Assembly (NCBI GenBank): GCA_026393735.1
Contig: JAPKZP010000560.1
Coordinates: 1 to 16,409 of the forward strand
Length of the DNA: 16,409 nucleotides
From: Acidobacteriota bacterium
GTDB lineage: Bacteria; Acidobacteriota; Vicinamibacteria; Vicinamibacterales; JAKQTR01
Direction of reading: 5' to 3'
A program made the translations under genes and the position numbers. The notes beneath the pieces were generated by a model. That model searched no databases. It saw only the letters and a program-made list of their open reading frames with translations, and was not told where the DNA came from. Of the stretch, positions 7,551 through 14,657 are shown piece after piece; within the stretch, counting starts at the first letter, position 1, and the number at the start of each line of letters is the position of its first letter.

Positions 7551-8765
7551 TCAGTGCGCGCCCACCACCGACGTCAACTGGAAGAGCGGCATGTACAGCG
7601 CGAGCAGCAGGCTGGCGATGACCACGCCCATGATGATCAGCAGCGCCGGCTCGACCAGCGAGACGAACCGGCCCATCTCCGTTTCGATTTCCTCGTCGTA
7701 GAAGTCCGCCAGGCTCGACAGCATCTCCTGGAGCGCGCCCGTCGACTCGCCCACTTCGGCCATCTTGGAGAAGACATCCGGGAACGCGCCCCGGGCGGTC
7801 AGTGCGGCCGAGAACCCCTCACCTTCGCGCACGCGGAGCCCCACCTCGCGCATCTCGCCCGCCAGGAACCGGTTCCCCGTGGACCGCGACGAGATCTCGA
7901 TGGCGCTGACGAGCGGCAGCCCTCCCCCCAGCAGCGTCGCCAGCGTACGGGCCAGCTGCGACGTGGCAAAGCGCTTCACTGCCGAGCCGACCCACGGCAC
8001 GCGAAGCACGGCGTGATCGATCCATGCCCGCTGTTGCGGACGACGCACCCAGCTCCAGAGCGCGCCGCCGACCAGTACCGACAGGCCGATCAGCAGGAGG
8101 AACTGGCTTTGCACGAACGCGGCCCCCCGCACGATCACCCGGGTCGCAAGGGGCAATTCGCCGCCGAAGCTGTCGTAGAACGTCGAGAACTCGGGCACCA
8201 CCTTCAGCACGATGATGGCGACGACGACGAGCGACAGGCCCACCAGGACGGCGGGATAGACCAGCGCGGACACCGTCCGCCGCTTCACCGCGCCGATCAC
8301 CTTCATGTACGCGACGTAGCGACGGATCACGCCGTCGAGGCTGCCACTCTTCTCGCCCGCGAGGAGCGACGCCACGTACGCTCCCGGAAACAGCTCGCCG
8401 TGTGCCGAGAACGCGTCCGACATGGCCGCGCCTGCGCGTACCCGTTCGAAGATGTCGTCCAGCACGGGCCGGAACGTCGGGTGGTCCACCCGGCCGCGGA
8501 GGATGTCGAGGGATTGGACCAGCGGCATCCCCGCCTTCAGCAGCGTCGCCAGCTCCTGGTTGAACACCAGGAACTCCCGCGTGGGGATCTTACGCCGACG
8601 GACCGTCGGCCACGCCAGGCGCCCGGCGATGTGCTTGGGACGCATGGCGAGGACACAATAGCCTTTCTGCTCCAGGTCGTGACGCAGGTGGCTCTCGCTT
8701 TCCGAGACGTGCACCTCCTCCACGATCTGCCCTGTCGGGGTGCCCAACCTACAGCGATATTCCAT
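7551..8765 (-). CDS. gspF: Inner-membrane platform protein GspF/PilC
   Basis: This 404-residue protein has the duplicated GspF fold: a first cytoplasmic helical domain (about 67-165, 'FNQELATLLKAGMPLVQSLDIL'), transmembrane helices at about 167-190 and 221-240, a second copy of the domain (about 265-365, 'TSQLARTLATLLGGGLPLVSAIEI') and a last transmembrane helix at about 370-392. The paired 'LLxAGxPL...' signatures and 'EKSGSLD'/'EVGESTGAL' motifs are those of the family. Length matches the usual 400. It is the rotor or adaptor on which the GspE ATPase acts to insert pseudopilins. It is the first gene of the operon, with a promoter-like element about 50 bases upstream; the ribosome-binding site is weak. 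Confidence 0.95.
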   Translation of the reverse strand: MEYRCRLGTPTGQIVEEVHVSESESHLRHDLEQKGYCVLAMRPKHIAGRLAWPTVRRRKIPTREFLVFNQELATLLKAGMPLVQSLDILRGRVDHPTFRPVLDDIFERVRAGAAMSDAFSAHGELFPGAYVASLLAGEKSGSLDGVIRRYVAYMKVIGAVKRRTVSALVYPAVLVGLSLVVVAIIVLKVVPEFSTFYDSFGGELPLATRVIVRGAAFVQSQFLLLIGLSVLVGGALWSWVRRPQQRAWIDHAVLRVPWVGSAVKRFATSQLARTLATLLGGGLPLVSAIEISSRSTGNRFLAGEMREVGLRVREGEGFSAALTARGAFPDVFSKMAEVGESTGALQEMLSSLADFYDEEIETEMGRFVSLVEPALLIIMGVVIASLLLALYMPLFQLTSVVGAH

Positions 8766-8815
8766 CGCAAGCCTAGCGCAGTCAGAGAATTAGGGACACC
8801 GAACAAACCGTGGCG

Positions 8816-8824
8816 ATTATAACA
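8816..8824 (-). promoter_or_regulatory. Extended -10 promoter of the secretion operon
   Basis: Read on the minus strand the bases are TGTTATAAT: a perfect TATAAT at 8821-8816 preceded by the TGn extended -10 element. No good -35 box lies 17 bases further upstream (CGCGTC), consistent with extended -10 promoters. Transcription would start near 8809, giving a leader of about 44 bases before gspF. It is a rare AT-rich island in GC-rich DNA. Confidence 0.6.
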
Positions 8825-8905
8825 GACTCTCCCCTCGCGACGCGGGCGAACGCGCGCCCGCTCCGGGCTTTAGACCATCGTCGGGGGGATTCGGACGGGT
8901 AGGGT

Positions 8906-8952
8906 GACGGCGGCCCGGCTGACGCGGGAGTCCGCTCAGCCGGGCCGCCGTC
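8906..8952 (-). terminator. 17-bp perfect inverted repeat, likely terminator of the lipoprotein gene
   Basis: Arms 8906-8922 and 8936-8952 are exact reverse complements (17 bp), and the 13-base loop can extend the stem by another four G-C pairs after a one-base bulge. It begins 10 bases after the stop codon of the minus-strand lipoprotein gene and lies before the promoter of the secretion operon, so it would stop transcription between the two units. No U-rich run follows on the minus strand, so it is not a classical intrinsic terminator. Confidence 0.6.
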
Positions 8953-8962
8953 GCGACTCGAA

Positions 8963-9847
8963 CTATTGCGGTTCGATGAACGCGTGAAAGACCCTGACGC
9001 CCAACTCGCGGATGTCCTTGCTTCCGGGCTTGACGAGCGCCGGGACAAACGTCTTGTCCACGGACAACCGCAGCACGACCATGTCGTCGGCGCCGAACTG
9101 CGCCGCCTTCAGGCTGATCCGTCGGATCCCCTCATCGGGCGTCGTGACCTGGAAGGTGTCCACGACCTCATCGCGCAGGTAGACGGTCACGGTTTGCGGC
9201 GTGTCGAACATCGACGGCTGGCCGTCGTAATGGAGATAAAACAGCGCATCGCGCTTCGGGTTCCGGAAACGCAGCGTCGCGTCCTTCTTCATCCACTGCC
9301 ATTCGACCGTCTGGTTGTCGGCCGCCGTCTCCGGCCCGTGCCACCCGTCGAGGAATGCCAGGAAGACATTCTCGGTTTGCGGCTGCAGCCTGATGCGCGC
9401 GACGCGGTACTCCCGCTGGCCTGCGGCTTCGCCGGCCAGTGGCACACGCTCGTTCGTGCCCGGGGCGTAGAGGCCCAGTGTCACCGACGCCTCCCCCACG
9501 TACGGATAGAGTGGCACGAACACCGTACGCTTGTACTCGACGGTCTGTCCGGGTTTCCACTGGGATGTCGGCACCGGAGGATTGTGTTCGTCGGTCCACA
9601 TCAGTTCCTCGTCCGCGTCGAGGAAGTGCACGAGCACGCGGTAGTCCTTCGTGAACGCGGCCGCCTGGGCCACCTGAAACTTGTACGTCACCTCCACGGG
9701 GCTGCCCAGAGGGATCCGCGTGTGGTTTGCCGTGACGCTTGGCGTCGCCATTGGGGGCGCTGTGTCGGCCTTCTTCCCGCAGGCAGCCGACGCGAGGACC
9801 AGGGCAGTCACGATACACAATCGAACAGTCATGTGGGCACCAGCCAT
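8963..9847 (-). CDS. Uncharacterised lipoprotein with beta-rich domains
   Basis: This 294-residue protein has a signal peptide ending in a lipobox-like 'LASAAC' with Cys23, followed by Gly, so it is probably an outer-membrane lipoprotein. Residues about 40-150 look like an all-beta domain ('IPLGSPVEVTYKFQV', 'YRVLVHFLDADEELMWTDEH', 'PSQWKPG'-like turn, 'GEASVTLGLYAPGT'). Residues about 170-294 form a second beta-rich region with 'ATLRFRNPKRDALFYLHYDG' and 'VVDTFQVTTPDEGIRRISLKA'. The style suggests an Ig-like or carbohydrate-associated sandwich, but I do not recognise a named family and assign no function. The start at 9847 is chosen because GAGAGGA sits 9 bases upstream; an ATG five codons later is too far from it. 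The gene stands alone between its own promoter and terminator-like hairpin. Confidence 0.8.
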   Translation of the reverse strand: MAGAHMTVRLCIVTALVLASAACGKKADTAPPMATPSVTANHTRIPLGSPVEVTYKFQVAQAAAFTKDYRVLVHFLDADEELMWTDEHNPPVPTSQWKPGQTVEYKRTVFVPLYPYVGEASVTLGLYAPGTNERVPLAGEAAGQREYRVARIRLQPQTENVFLAFLDGWHGPETAADNQTVEWQWMKKDATLRFRNPKRDALFYLHYDGQPSMFDTPQTVTVYLRDEVVDTFQVTTPDEGIRRISLKAAQFGADDMVVLRLSVDKTFVPALVKPGSKDIRELGVRVFHAFIEPQ

Positions 9848-9856
9848 GTCTAGCGT

Positions 9857-9863
9857 TCCTCTC
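9857..9863 (-). promoter_or_regulatory. Ribosome-binding site fixing the lipoprotein start
   Basis: On the minus strand this reads GAGAGGA, 9 bases before the ATG at 9847 and 24 before the next in-frame ATG, so it supports the upstream start. Confidence 0.6.
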
Positions 9864-9878
9864 GAACCTGAGTCAAAC

Positions 9879-9907
9879 ATCATAGCCCTGGCTGACTCCG
9901 TAGGCAA
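9879..9907 (-). promoter_or_regulatory. Sigma-70-type promoter of the lipoprotein gene
   Basis: On the minus strand TTGCCT (9907-9902) and TATGAT (9884-9879) are separated by exactly 17 bases. The predicted transcription start near 9872 gives a leader of about 25 bases that still includes the GAGAGGA ribosome-binding site. Confidence 0.6.
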
Positions 9908-9910
9908 GAG

Positions 9911-9949
9911 GGCCGGACCGGCCATGGCGCCGCTACTGTTGTCCGGACA
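9911..9949. other. Two GC palindromes in the divergent control region
   Basis: GGCCGGACCGGCC (9911-9923, mirror halves around one central A) and TGTCCGGACA (9940-9949, perfect 10-bp palindrome) lie between the two divergent promoters and share the core CCGGAC. They sit just upstream of both -35 boxes, a place where a regulator could bind, but GC-rich palindromes are frequent by chance here. Confidence 0.3.
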
Positions 9950-9959
9950 GGGGTTATCG

Positions 9960-9989
9960 TTGACCGTCATTGAACCCGCATGGTAACGT
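9960..9989 (+). promoter_or_regulatory. Candidate promoter of the MltD-like gene
   Basis: TTGACC (9960-9965) is followed after 18 bases by TAACGT (9984-9989), preceded by TGG as an extended -10. Transcription would begin near 9996, downstream of the earliest in-frame ATG at 9980, which supports the later start at 10049. Confidence 0.5.
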
Positions 9990-10048
9990 CTGTCGACGGT
10001 AGTGCGGTCGCGGACCGCGACGGGCCTCGATCCTCCTCTGAAGACTTG

Positions 10049-11809
10049 ATGAGCCGAAGACCGTGCTCCCCGCTTGTCGCAGCCGTCCTGCTGACGGTGT
10101 CCATCGCCGCGTGCAGCGGCGCCGCACGGACAACGCCGCCTGTCACGACGCCCACCGTCGCACCACCCGCTGCGCTGCCGGCCGTCCAGTCTCCGCCTGC
10201 GACCCCCGTTTTGCGCCCTGACCCCGTCCAGGACCTGATTGCGCTGTCGCAATCGCACTTCGACGCGGGACAGGGCGAACTTCAGATGGGCCATCTCGAC
10301 AAGGCCAAGATCGAGTTCAATCTCGCCCTCGACGTGATTCTGGAGTCGCCCGTTGGAGCGCGAGCCGACGCCCGGCTGCGGGAGCACTTCGATCGCCTCG
10401 TGGATCGCATCAGCGCCTATGAACTGCGCGCCCTCGCCGAGGGCGACGGATTCGCCGAGCGGCCGAGCGTCCCGGCCTCGCTCGATGAACTGCTGGCGCT
10501 CTCGACCTTCGACCTCCCCCCACCGGAGGCAGCGCTGCGCGATACGGTCGAGAATGACCTCAGGAGCACGGCGCACGACGTGCCGATTCCGTTGAACGCC
10601 AAGGTGCTGTCGTACATCGATCTCTTCCAGGGCCGCCTGCGCGAGTGGTTCCAGATCTCGCTCCAGCGCGGCCAGCCGTACATCCCGATGATTCAGAGTG
10701 CGCTTCGGGCTCAGGCGCTCCCGCTCGACCTGGCGTACGTGCCCATCGTGGAAAGCGCGTTTCGCACCGACGCCCTCTCCCGCGCGAAAGCCAAGGGATT
10801 CTGGCAGTTGATGCGGGGCACCGCCGTCGAAAACGGCCTGAAATACGACTGGTACATCGACGAACGTTCGAACCCCGAAAAGGCCACGGCCGCGGCCGTG
10901 AAGTACCTGAAAGTCCTCAACGGCATGTTCAATGGCGACTGGCACCTGACGCTCGCATCCTACAATGGCGGCCCAGGGACGATGCAGAGCGCCATCCGGC
11001 GACGGGGCTCGAACGATTTCTGGACGATCGCCGAAAAGGGGCGCTACCTGCCGCGCGAGACCAAGGAATACGTGCCCATGGTCCTCGCCGCCATCGTGAT
11101 TGCCCGCAATCCCGTGCAGTACGGCTTCACGTTGGACCCGGTTGAGCCGGTCACGGCGGACACGGTGACGGTGCCTGGCCCCGTCGACTTGCGCCGTGTC
11201 GCGGAGTGGACCGGCGTGCCGCTGGATGAGGTCCAGCGGCTCAATCCCGATCTCCGCCGCTGGACAACGCCGGTCCGAAGCCAGGATTTCACGCTGCGTG
11301 TTCCGGTGGGGACAGCCGCCGCCGTCCAGCAGAAGCTCGCGGAGACTCCTGCAGAGGAACTGACGGCCCTGCAGTGGTACACCGTGCGTCGTGGGGAGAC
11401 GCTCCAGTCGGTCGCGAACAAGCTGAAGGTGCGACGGACCGACCTCGCGGAGGCCAACTACCTGGGCCAGCGGGCCGGCGTGCGCCCCGGCCAGAAGCTC
11501 GTCATTCCCCGGCCTCCGACCACGCTGCTGGCCGCTCGAACCGACCGGCCGGAGCCCGTCGTGGCCACAGCGCCATCGGCGGTGCCGGACGCAGTCCTGG
11601 TAGCCGCCGGGACCCCAGCCAGCGTGGAGCCGGAGAAGGTGACGTATCAGGTCAAGCCGGGAGACACGCTGACATCCATCGCCCGGCAGTACCGCACCAC
11701 GGTCGCGGCCATCCGGTCCTGGAACTCGCTCAAGACCGACCTCATCAATCCCGGCGACCGGTTGACAGTCTATCCCAGCCGCAGCAGCGGCGGGTCGTCG
11801 CACCCCTGA
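10049..11809 (+). CDS. mltD: MltD-like lytic transglycosylase with LysM domains
   Basis: This 586-residue lipoprotein cleaves peptidoglycan glycan strands without hydrolysis, forming 1,6-anhydroMurNAc ends. The ATG at 10049 gives a signal peptide with the lipobox SIAAC and Cys22 (next residue Ser, outer-membrane sorting); the ATG at 9980 would bury the signal. After a Pro/Thr-rich tether, residues about 55-190 are helical, then the SLT domain (about 215-330) shows 'LAYVPIVESAF' with the catalytic Glu235, 'KAKGFWQLMRGTA', 'IDERSNPEKATAAAVKYL' and 'LTLASYNGGPG'. Two LysM domains at about 443-488 ('WYTVRRGETLQSVA') and 531-576 ('TYQVKPGDTLTSIA') bind glycan; a degenerate LysM-like segment lies near 'LRRVAEWTGVPLDEVQRLNPDL'. 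This order is that of MltD. The ribosome-binding site is weak. It is the first gene of the rightward cluster. Confidence 0.93.
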   Translation: MSRRPCSPLVAAVLLTVSIAACSGAARTTPPVTTPTVAPPAALPAVQSPPATPVLRPDPVQDLIALSQSHFDAGQGELQMGHLDKAKIEFNLALDVILESPVGARADARLREHFDRLVDRISAYELRALAEGDGFAERPSVPASLDELLALSTFDLPPPEAALRDTVENDLRSTAHDVPIPLNAKVLSYIDLFQGRLREWFQISLQRGQPYIPMIQSALRAQALPLDLAYVPIVESAFRTDALSRAKAKGFWQLMRGTAVENGLKYDWYIDERSNPEKATAAAVKYLKVLNGMFNGDWHLTLASYNGGPGTMQSAIRRRGSNDFWTIAEKGRYLPRETKEYVPMVLAAIVIARNPVQYGFTLDPVEPVTADTVTVPGPVDLRRVAEWTGVPLDEVQRLNPDLRRWTTPVRSQDFTLRVPVGTAAAVQQKLAETPAEELTALQWYTVRRGETLQSVANKLKVRRTDLAEANYLGQRAGVRPGQKLVIPRPPTTLLAARTDRPEPVVATAPSAVPDAVLVAAGTPASVEPEKVTYQVKPGDTLTSIARQYRTTVAAIRSWNSLKTDLINPGDRLTVYPSRSSGGSSHP

Positions 11810-11959
11810 GCGCATCCTCGTCCCGTCTGCGATGTCCATAGCTGCGCCGTTTTGGGCCCGGCGAATTGGAAAGAACTGCCAGCCGCCGCCCGCGTTTCCG
11901 CGAATCCCTCATTGATCGGACCGGCCGTCGATGGACCTTTCCTTGCACCTCATCCTGGC

Positions 11960-13477
11960 GTGCTGGCCACGCTTCGAGGAGCCGCGCTTGTCGGGATAGA
12001 AGCCCGGGTCATCCACGTCGAGGTCGATGTGTCTCCAGGGTTGCCGTCGTTCACGGTCGTTGGCCAGCCCGACATCACCGTGCGCGAAAGCCGCGACCGC
12101 GTGCGGACGGCGATTCGCAATTCGGGATTCGACTTCCCGTACCAGCGCATCACGATCAACCTGGCTCCCAGCGACCTGCGGAAGGAGGGAACCTCCTACG
12201 ACTTGCCGATTGCGCTGGGCCTCCTGGCCGCAAACGGTGCCACCCGCCGTCGGGACTTCCCCGAGGCCCTGGTGCTCGGCGCGCTCTCGCTCGATGGCTC
12301 AATCCACTCGATCGGCGGGGTGCTCCCCGCCGCCATCGCGGCGGACCGGTTGGGCATCCCCGTCCTGCTGGTTCCGGACGGAAACGCGTCCGAAGCACGT
12401 GTGATCCCCGGGATCGACGTGCGGCCCGTCTCGACACTCATGGAGGCCGTCGATGCGATCGAGGCGTCCGGTCGACCCGAGCCGGATCGCGGAGAGACGC
12501 CGGTGCCTGCGGACTCGGGGATCGACACCTGGGGCGACTTCGCTGATGTGCGGGGACAAGCTCTCGCCCGACGGGCCCTCGAGGTGGCGGCGGCTGGCGG
12601 CCACAACGTCCTGCTCTCTGGCCCGCCCGGATCCGGTAAGACCATGATGGCGCGTAGATTGGCGGGGATCCTCCCACCCCTCACGTTCGAGGAGGCTCTT
12701 GAGTCAACATCGATCTACTCCATCGCCGGGCTGCTCCCGGCGGGTGCCGGCCTCCTCACGGCGCGGCCGTTCAGGGCTCCTCACCACACGATCTCCGATG
12801 TCGCCCTGGTTGGCGGTGGGACATACCCGAGGCCTGGCGAGCTCAGCCTGGCGCACAACGGGGTGCTGTTTCTGGACGAAATGCCCGAGTTCGAGCGGCG
12901 CGCCCTCGAAGTGCTGCGTCAGCCCCTCGAAGAAGGCACGATTCGAATCGCGCGGGCCGCGCGGGTCGTCGACTTCCCTTCCCGCGTCACGCTCGTGGGC
13001 GCCATGAATCCCTGCATGTGCGGGTATGCCGGACACCCATTCCGGGCGTGCCGGTGCACGCCGCTCCAGCGGGAAAAATACGCCGGACGCATTTCGGGCC
13101 CGTTGCTCGACAGGATCGACCTTTGCGTCGACGTGCCGTGGCTGCCGCCCGACGTGATGGGGGATGACCGGCCGCAGGAGTCCTCGTCCGCAATTCGTGA
13201 GCGTGTACTGTGCGCGCGGGGTCGTCAGGCGGCGCGGTCTGGGGACACCGGGGTCCGGATCAACTCGCTTCTGAAGGCCCGCGCGCTGCGCCGATTCGCA
13301 CGACCGGATACCGATGGACGAGCCCTGCTGGATGCCGCGGTGCGTCGCCTGGCTCTCAGCGGCCGCGCCCACGACCGCATCCTCCGCGTGGCGCGCACGA
13401 TTGCCGACCTGGCCGGAGCTGACCACGTCAGCGCCGATCACGTGGCGGAAGCGGTCCAGTACCGTCTCTCCTCGTGA
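11960..13477 (+). CDS. comM: ComM/YifB family Mg-chelatase-like AAA+ ATPase
   Basis: With the GTG start at 11960 the protein has 505 residues, the usual ComM length, and opens 'VLATLRGAALVGIEARVIHVEVDV' as family members do. The frame stays open to a TTG at 11852, but the extra 36 residues match nothing and that start lacks a clear ribosome-binding site; the GTG lacks one too, so the start is uncertain. The N-terminal ChlI/Lon-protease-like domain carries 'LPSFTVVGQPD' and 'ITINLAPSDLRKEG'. The AAA+ core has Walker A GPPGSGKT (221-228), Walker B 'GVLFLDE' (Asp306-Glu307), a cysteine cluster (Cys352, 354, 364, 366) and 'RISGPLLDRIDL' with the arginine finger region. ComM is a hexameric helicase that promotes branch migration during natural transformation in Haemophilus and Vibrio; its role in bacteria not known to be competent is open. 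Confidence 0.93.
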   Translation: MLATLRGAALVGIEARVIHVEVDVSPGLPSFTVVGQPDITVRESRDRVRTAIRNSGFDFPYQRITINLAPSDLRKEGTSYDLPIALGLLAANGATRRRDFPEALVLGALSLDGSIHSIGGVLPAAIAADRLGIPVLLVPDGNASEARVIPGIDVRPVSTLMEAVDAIEASGRPEPDRGETPVPADSGIDTWGDFADVRGQALARRALEVAAAGGHNVLLSGPPGSGKTMMARRLAGILPPLTFEEALESTSIYSIAGLLPAGAGLLTARPFRAPHHTISDVALVGGGTYPRPGELSLAHNGVLFLDEMPEFERRALEVLRQPLEEGTIRIARAARVVDFPSRVTLVGAMNPCMCGYAGHPFRACRCTPLQREKYAGRISGPLLDRIDLCVDVPWLPPDVMGDDRPQESSSAIRERVLCARGRQAARSGDTGVRINSLLKARALRRFARPDTDGRALLDAAVRRLALSGRAHDRILRVARTIADLAGADHVSADHVAEAVQYRLSS

Positions 13478-13542
13478 TGCAGCGCGCGTTTCGTTTTTGT
13501 TTTGCCTGTATCGAAATAGCGCTTCCAGGCTCGAGGCCGCTG

Positions 13543-13551
13543 TGGTAACTT
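13543..13551 (+). promoter_or_regulatory. Possible extended -10 promoter of the M23 peptidase gene
   Basis: TGGTAACTT has the TGn and TAnnnT pattern. No good -35 box lies upstream (TTCCAG at 13523-13528). Transcription would start near 13558, at the foot of the hairpin at 13560-13596. The same TGGTAAC core occurs in the promoter candidate of the MltD-like gene. Confidence 0.3.
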
Positions 13552-13559
13552 CTTGCATC

Positions 13560-13596
13560 ACGGCTTGTCGCGCTTGATCTGTGCGCCTCAAGCCGT
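13560..13596 (+). other. Imperfect palindrome/hairpin between comM and the M23 gene
   Basis: Eight-base arms ACGGCTTG (13560-13567) and CAAGCCGT (13589-13596) pair perfectly. Inside a symmetrical two-by-two mismatch, GCGC (13570-13573) pairs with GCGC (13583-13586), leaving a 9-base loop. It may be a comM terminator, although no T-run follows it, a leader hairpin of the next mRNA, or an operator. The preceding T-rich stretch around 13490-13505 is unusual for this GC-rich window. Confidence 0.45.
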
Positions 13597-13644
13597 TATC
13601 TGTTGTCAGGGCTGATTTTGGCCGAAAACATCAGAAGAAGCTGA

Positions 13645-14559
13645 ATGGCAAGTTTCCTGTCCCGCCGCTACACCGTCGTCTTCATCGATCGAACCAGCGG
13701 TGTCGGCCGCCGCCTCACCGTCCGTCTGGATTGGTCACTCGCGACGGTCGCCTTCATGTTCGCGCTTCCCGTTCTGGTCGGTCTCGGCATTCGCTGGAGC
13801 ACGGTGGCGGAATTGTCGTCGCTGCGCTCGGACACCGCGTCCCTCGAGATGGAGAACACGAGCTACAAGGCGGCGACGGGCGAACTGGCCACCCAGATTG
13901 TGTCGCTGCAGGGCGTGATTGACGAGCTCGCATCGCGCGCGAATCTCGACCCGGCCACGGCAAAGGCCATGCAGAAGCTGCCAGCGGTCGTGAAGGCGCG
14001 GGCGATGGGTGGCGGCACGACGGCGCAGCCGACGGAGTACATGGCGACGGCGCTCGCCTCCCCCGAAGACACGTTCGGCCTCCTGCGCGACGTGCTCGGC
14101 CGTCTCGAGAGCCGCCTGCGCATTGTGCGCACCGACGTGGAGCGGCGCGAGGCGCTCGCCGCCGCGACCCCGTCCATCTGGCCGACCATCGGCTGGCTGT
14201 CGGCGGGCTTCGGTGAGCGAGCCGATCCGTTCACCGGAGATCCCGGTTACCACCAGGGACTGGATATTTCAGCCGACCGCGGCCGCCCGGTCGTGGCCCC
14301 GGCCGCGGGTGTCGTCGAAAGCGCCTCGTGGAGCGGCAACTACGGGAACCTGCTGGTGATCGACCACGGATTCGGGCTCAAGACCCGTTACGGCCACCTG
14401 TCGCAGTTCGCCGTGAAGGCCGGCGATTCCGTCGCTCGCGGCGCCCTGATCGGCTACGTGGGCGCGACCGGCCGCGCGACCGGGCCACACCTGCACTACG
14501 AGGTGCTGGCGAACGGGCAGCTGATCAATCCCCTCCAGCTCATGCTCACGACCCGGTAG
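13645..14559 (+). CDS. Membrane-anchored M23 (LytM) metallopeptidase
   Basis: This 304-residue protein has a basic N-terminus with a transmembrane helix at residues about 31-49, a coiled coil at about 52-96, a linker, and a C-terminal M23 domain (about 180-300). The zinc and catalytic residues are all present: His203 and Asp207 in 'YHQGLDIS', His251 in 'RYGHLS', and His282/His284 in 'GPHLHYEV'. Intact residues suggest an active endopeptidase that cuts peptide cross-links in peptidoglycan, not a degenerate EnvC/NlpD-type activator. The helix-coiled-coil-LytM layout resembles proteins involved in cell division or shape (EnvC- and MepM-like), but I cannot name an ortholog. The ATG at 13645 follows a purine-rich AGAAGAAG. 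It stands 167 bases after comM and 98 before secA. Confidence 0.9.
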   Translation: MASFLSRRYTVVFIDRTSGVGRRLTVRLDWSLATVAFMFALPVLVGLGIRWSTVAELSSLRSDTASLEMENTSYKAATGELATQIVSLQGVIDELASRANLDPATAKAMQKLPAVVKARAMGGGTTAQPTEYMATALASPEDTFGLLRDVLGRLESRLRIVRTDVERREALAAATPSIWPTIGWLSAGFGERADPFTGDPGYHQGLDISADRGRPVVAPAAGVVESASWSGNYGNLLVIDHGFGLKTRYGHLSQFAVKAGDSVARGALIGYVGATGRATGPHLHYEVLANGQLINPLQLMLTTR

Positions 14560-14595
14560 ACGCCGGGCGGTCCATCTCCCACGCGCCCCGGTTCC

Positions 14596-14625
14596 TTGAC
14601 GGATCCGCGGGCCGTCCCCTAGAAT
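14596..14625 (+). promoter_or_regulatory. Sigma-70-type promoter of secA
   Basis: TTGACG (14596-14601) and TAGAAT (14620-14625) are spaced by 18 bases and each matches the consensus in five of six positions. Transcription would start near 14632, giving a leader of about 26 bases before the secA ATG. It is one of the best matches to the housekeeping consensus in the window. Confidence 0.7.
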
Positions 14626-14657
14626 CGGAAGATACCTACGGTGTCGTTGACCCTTTC

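Noticed and set aside
8766..8905. Search for a small gene between gspF and the hairpin
   Set aside because: No open frame with a ribosome-binding site or plausible composition was seen; the region is accounted for by the promoter and leader.
9980..10048. 23-residue N-terminal extension of the MltD-like protein
   Set aside because: It would place the lipoprotein signal internally and overlaps the predicted -10 element, so its start would precede the transcript.
9848..11839. Minus-strand frame that extends the lipoprotein gene upstream to 11839 (958 codons in total)
   Set aside because: It runs antisense through the MltD-like gene, has Arg/Gly/His-rich shadow composition, and reaches the recognisable lipoprotein signal only at the end; the ribosome-binding site places the start at 9847.
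11852..11959. TTG start giving 36 extra residues on ComM
   Set aside because: The extension has no family similarity or ribosome-binding site; family proteins start at the 'VLATLRGAALVG' position. Some uncertainty remains.
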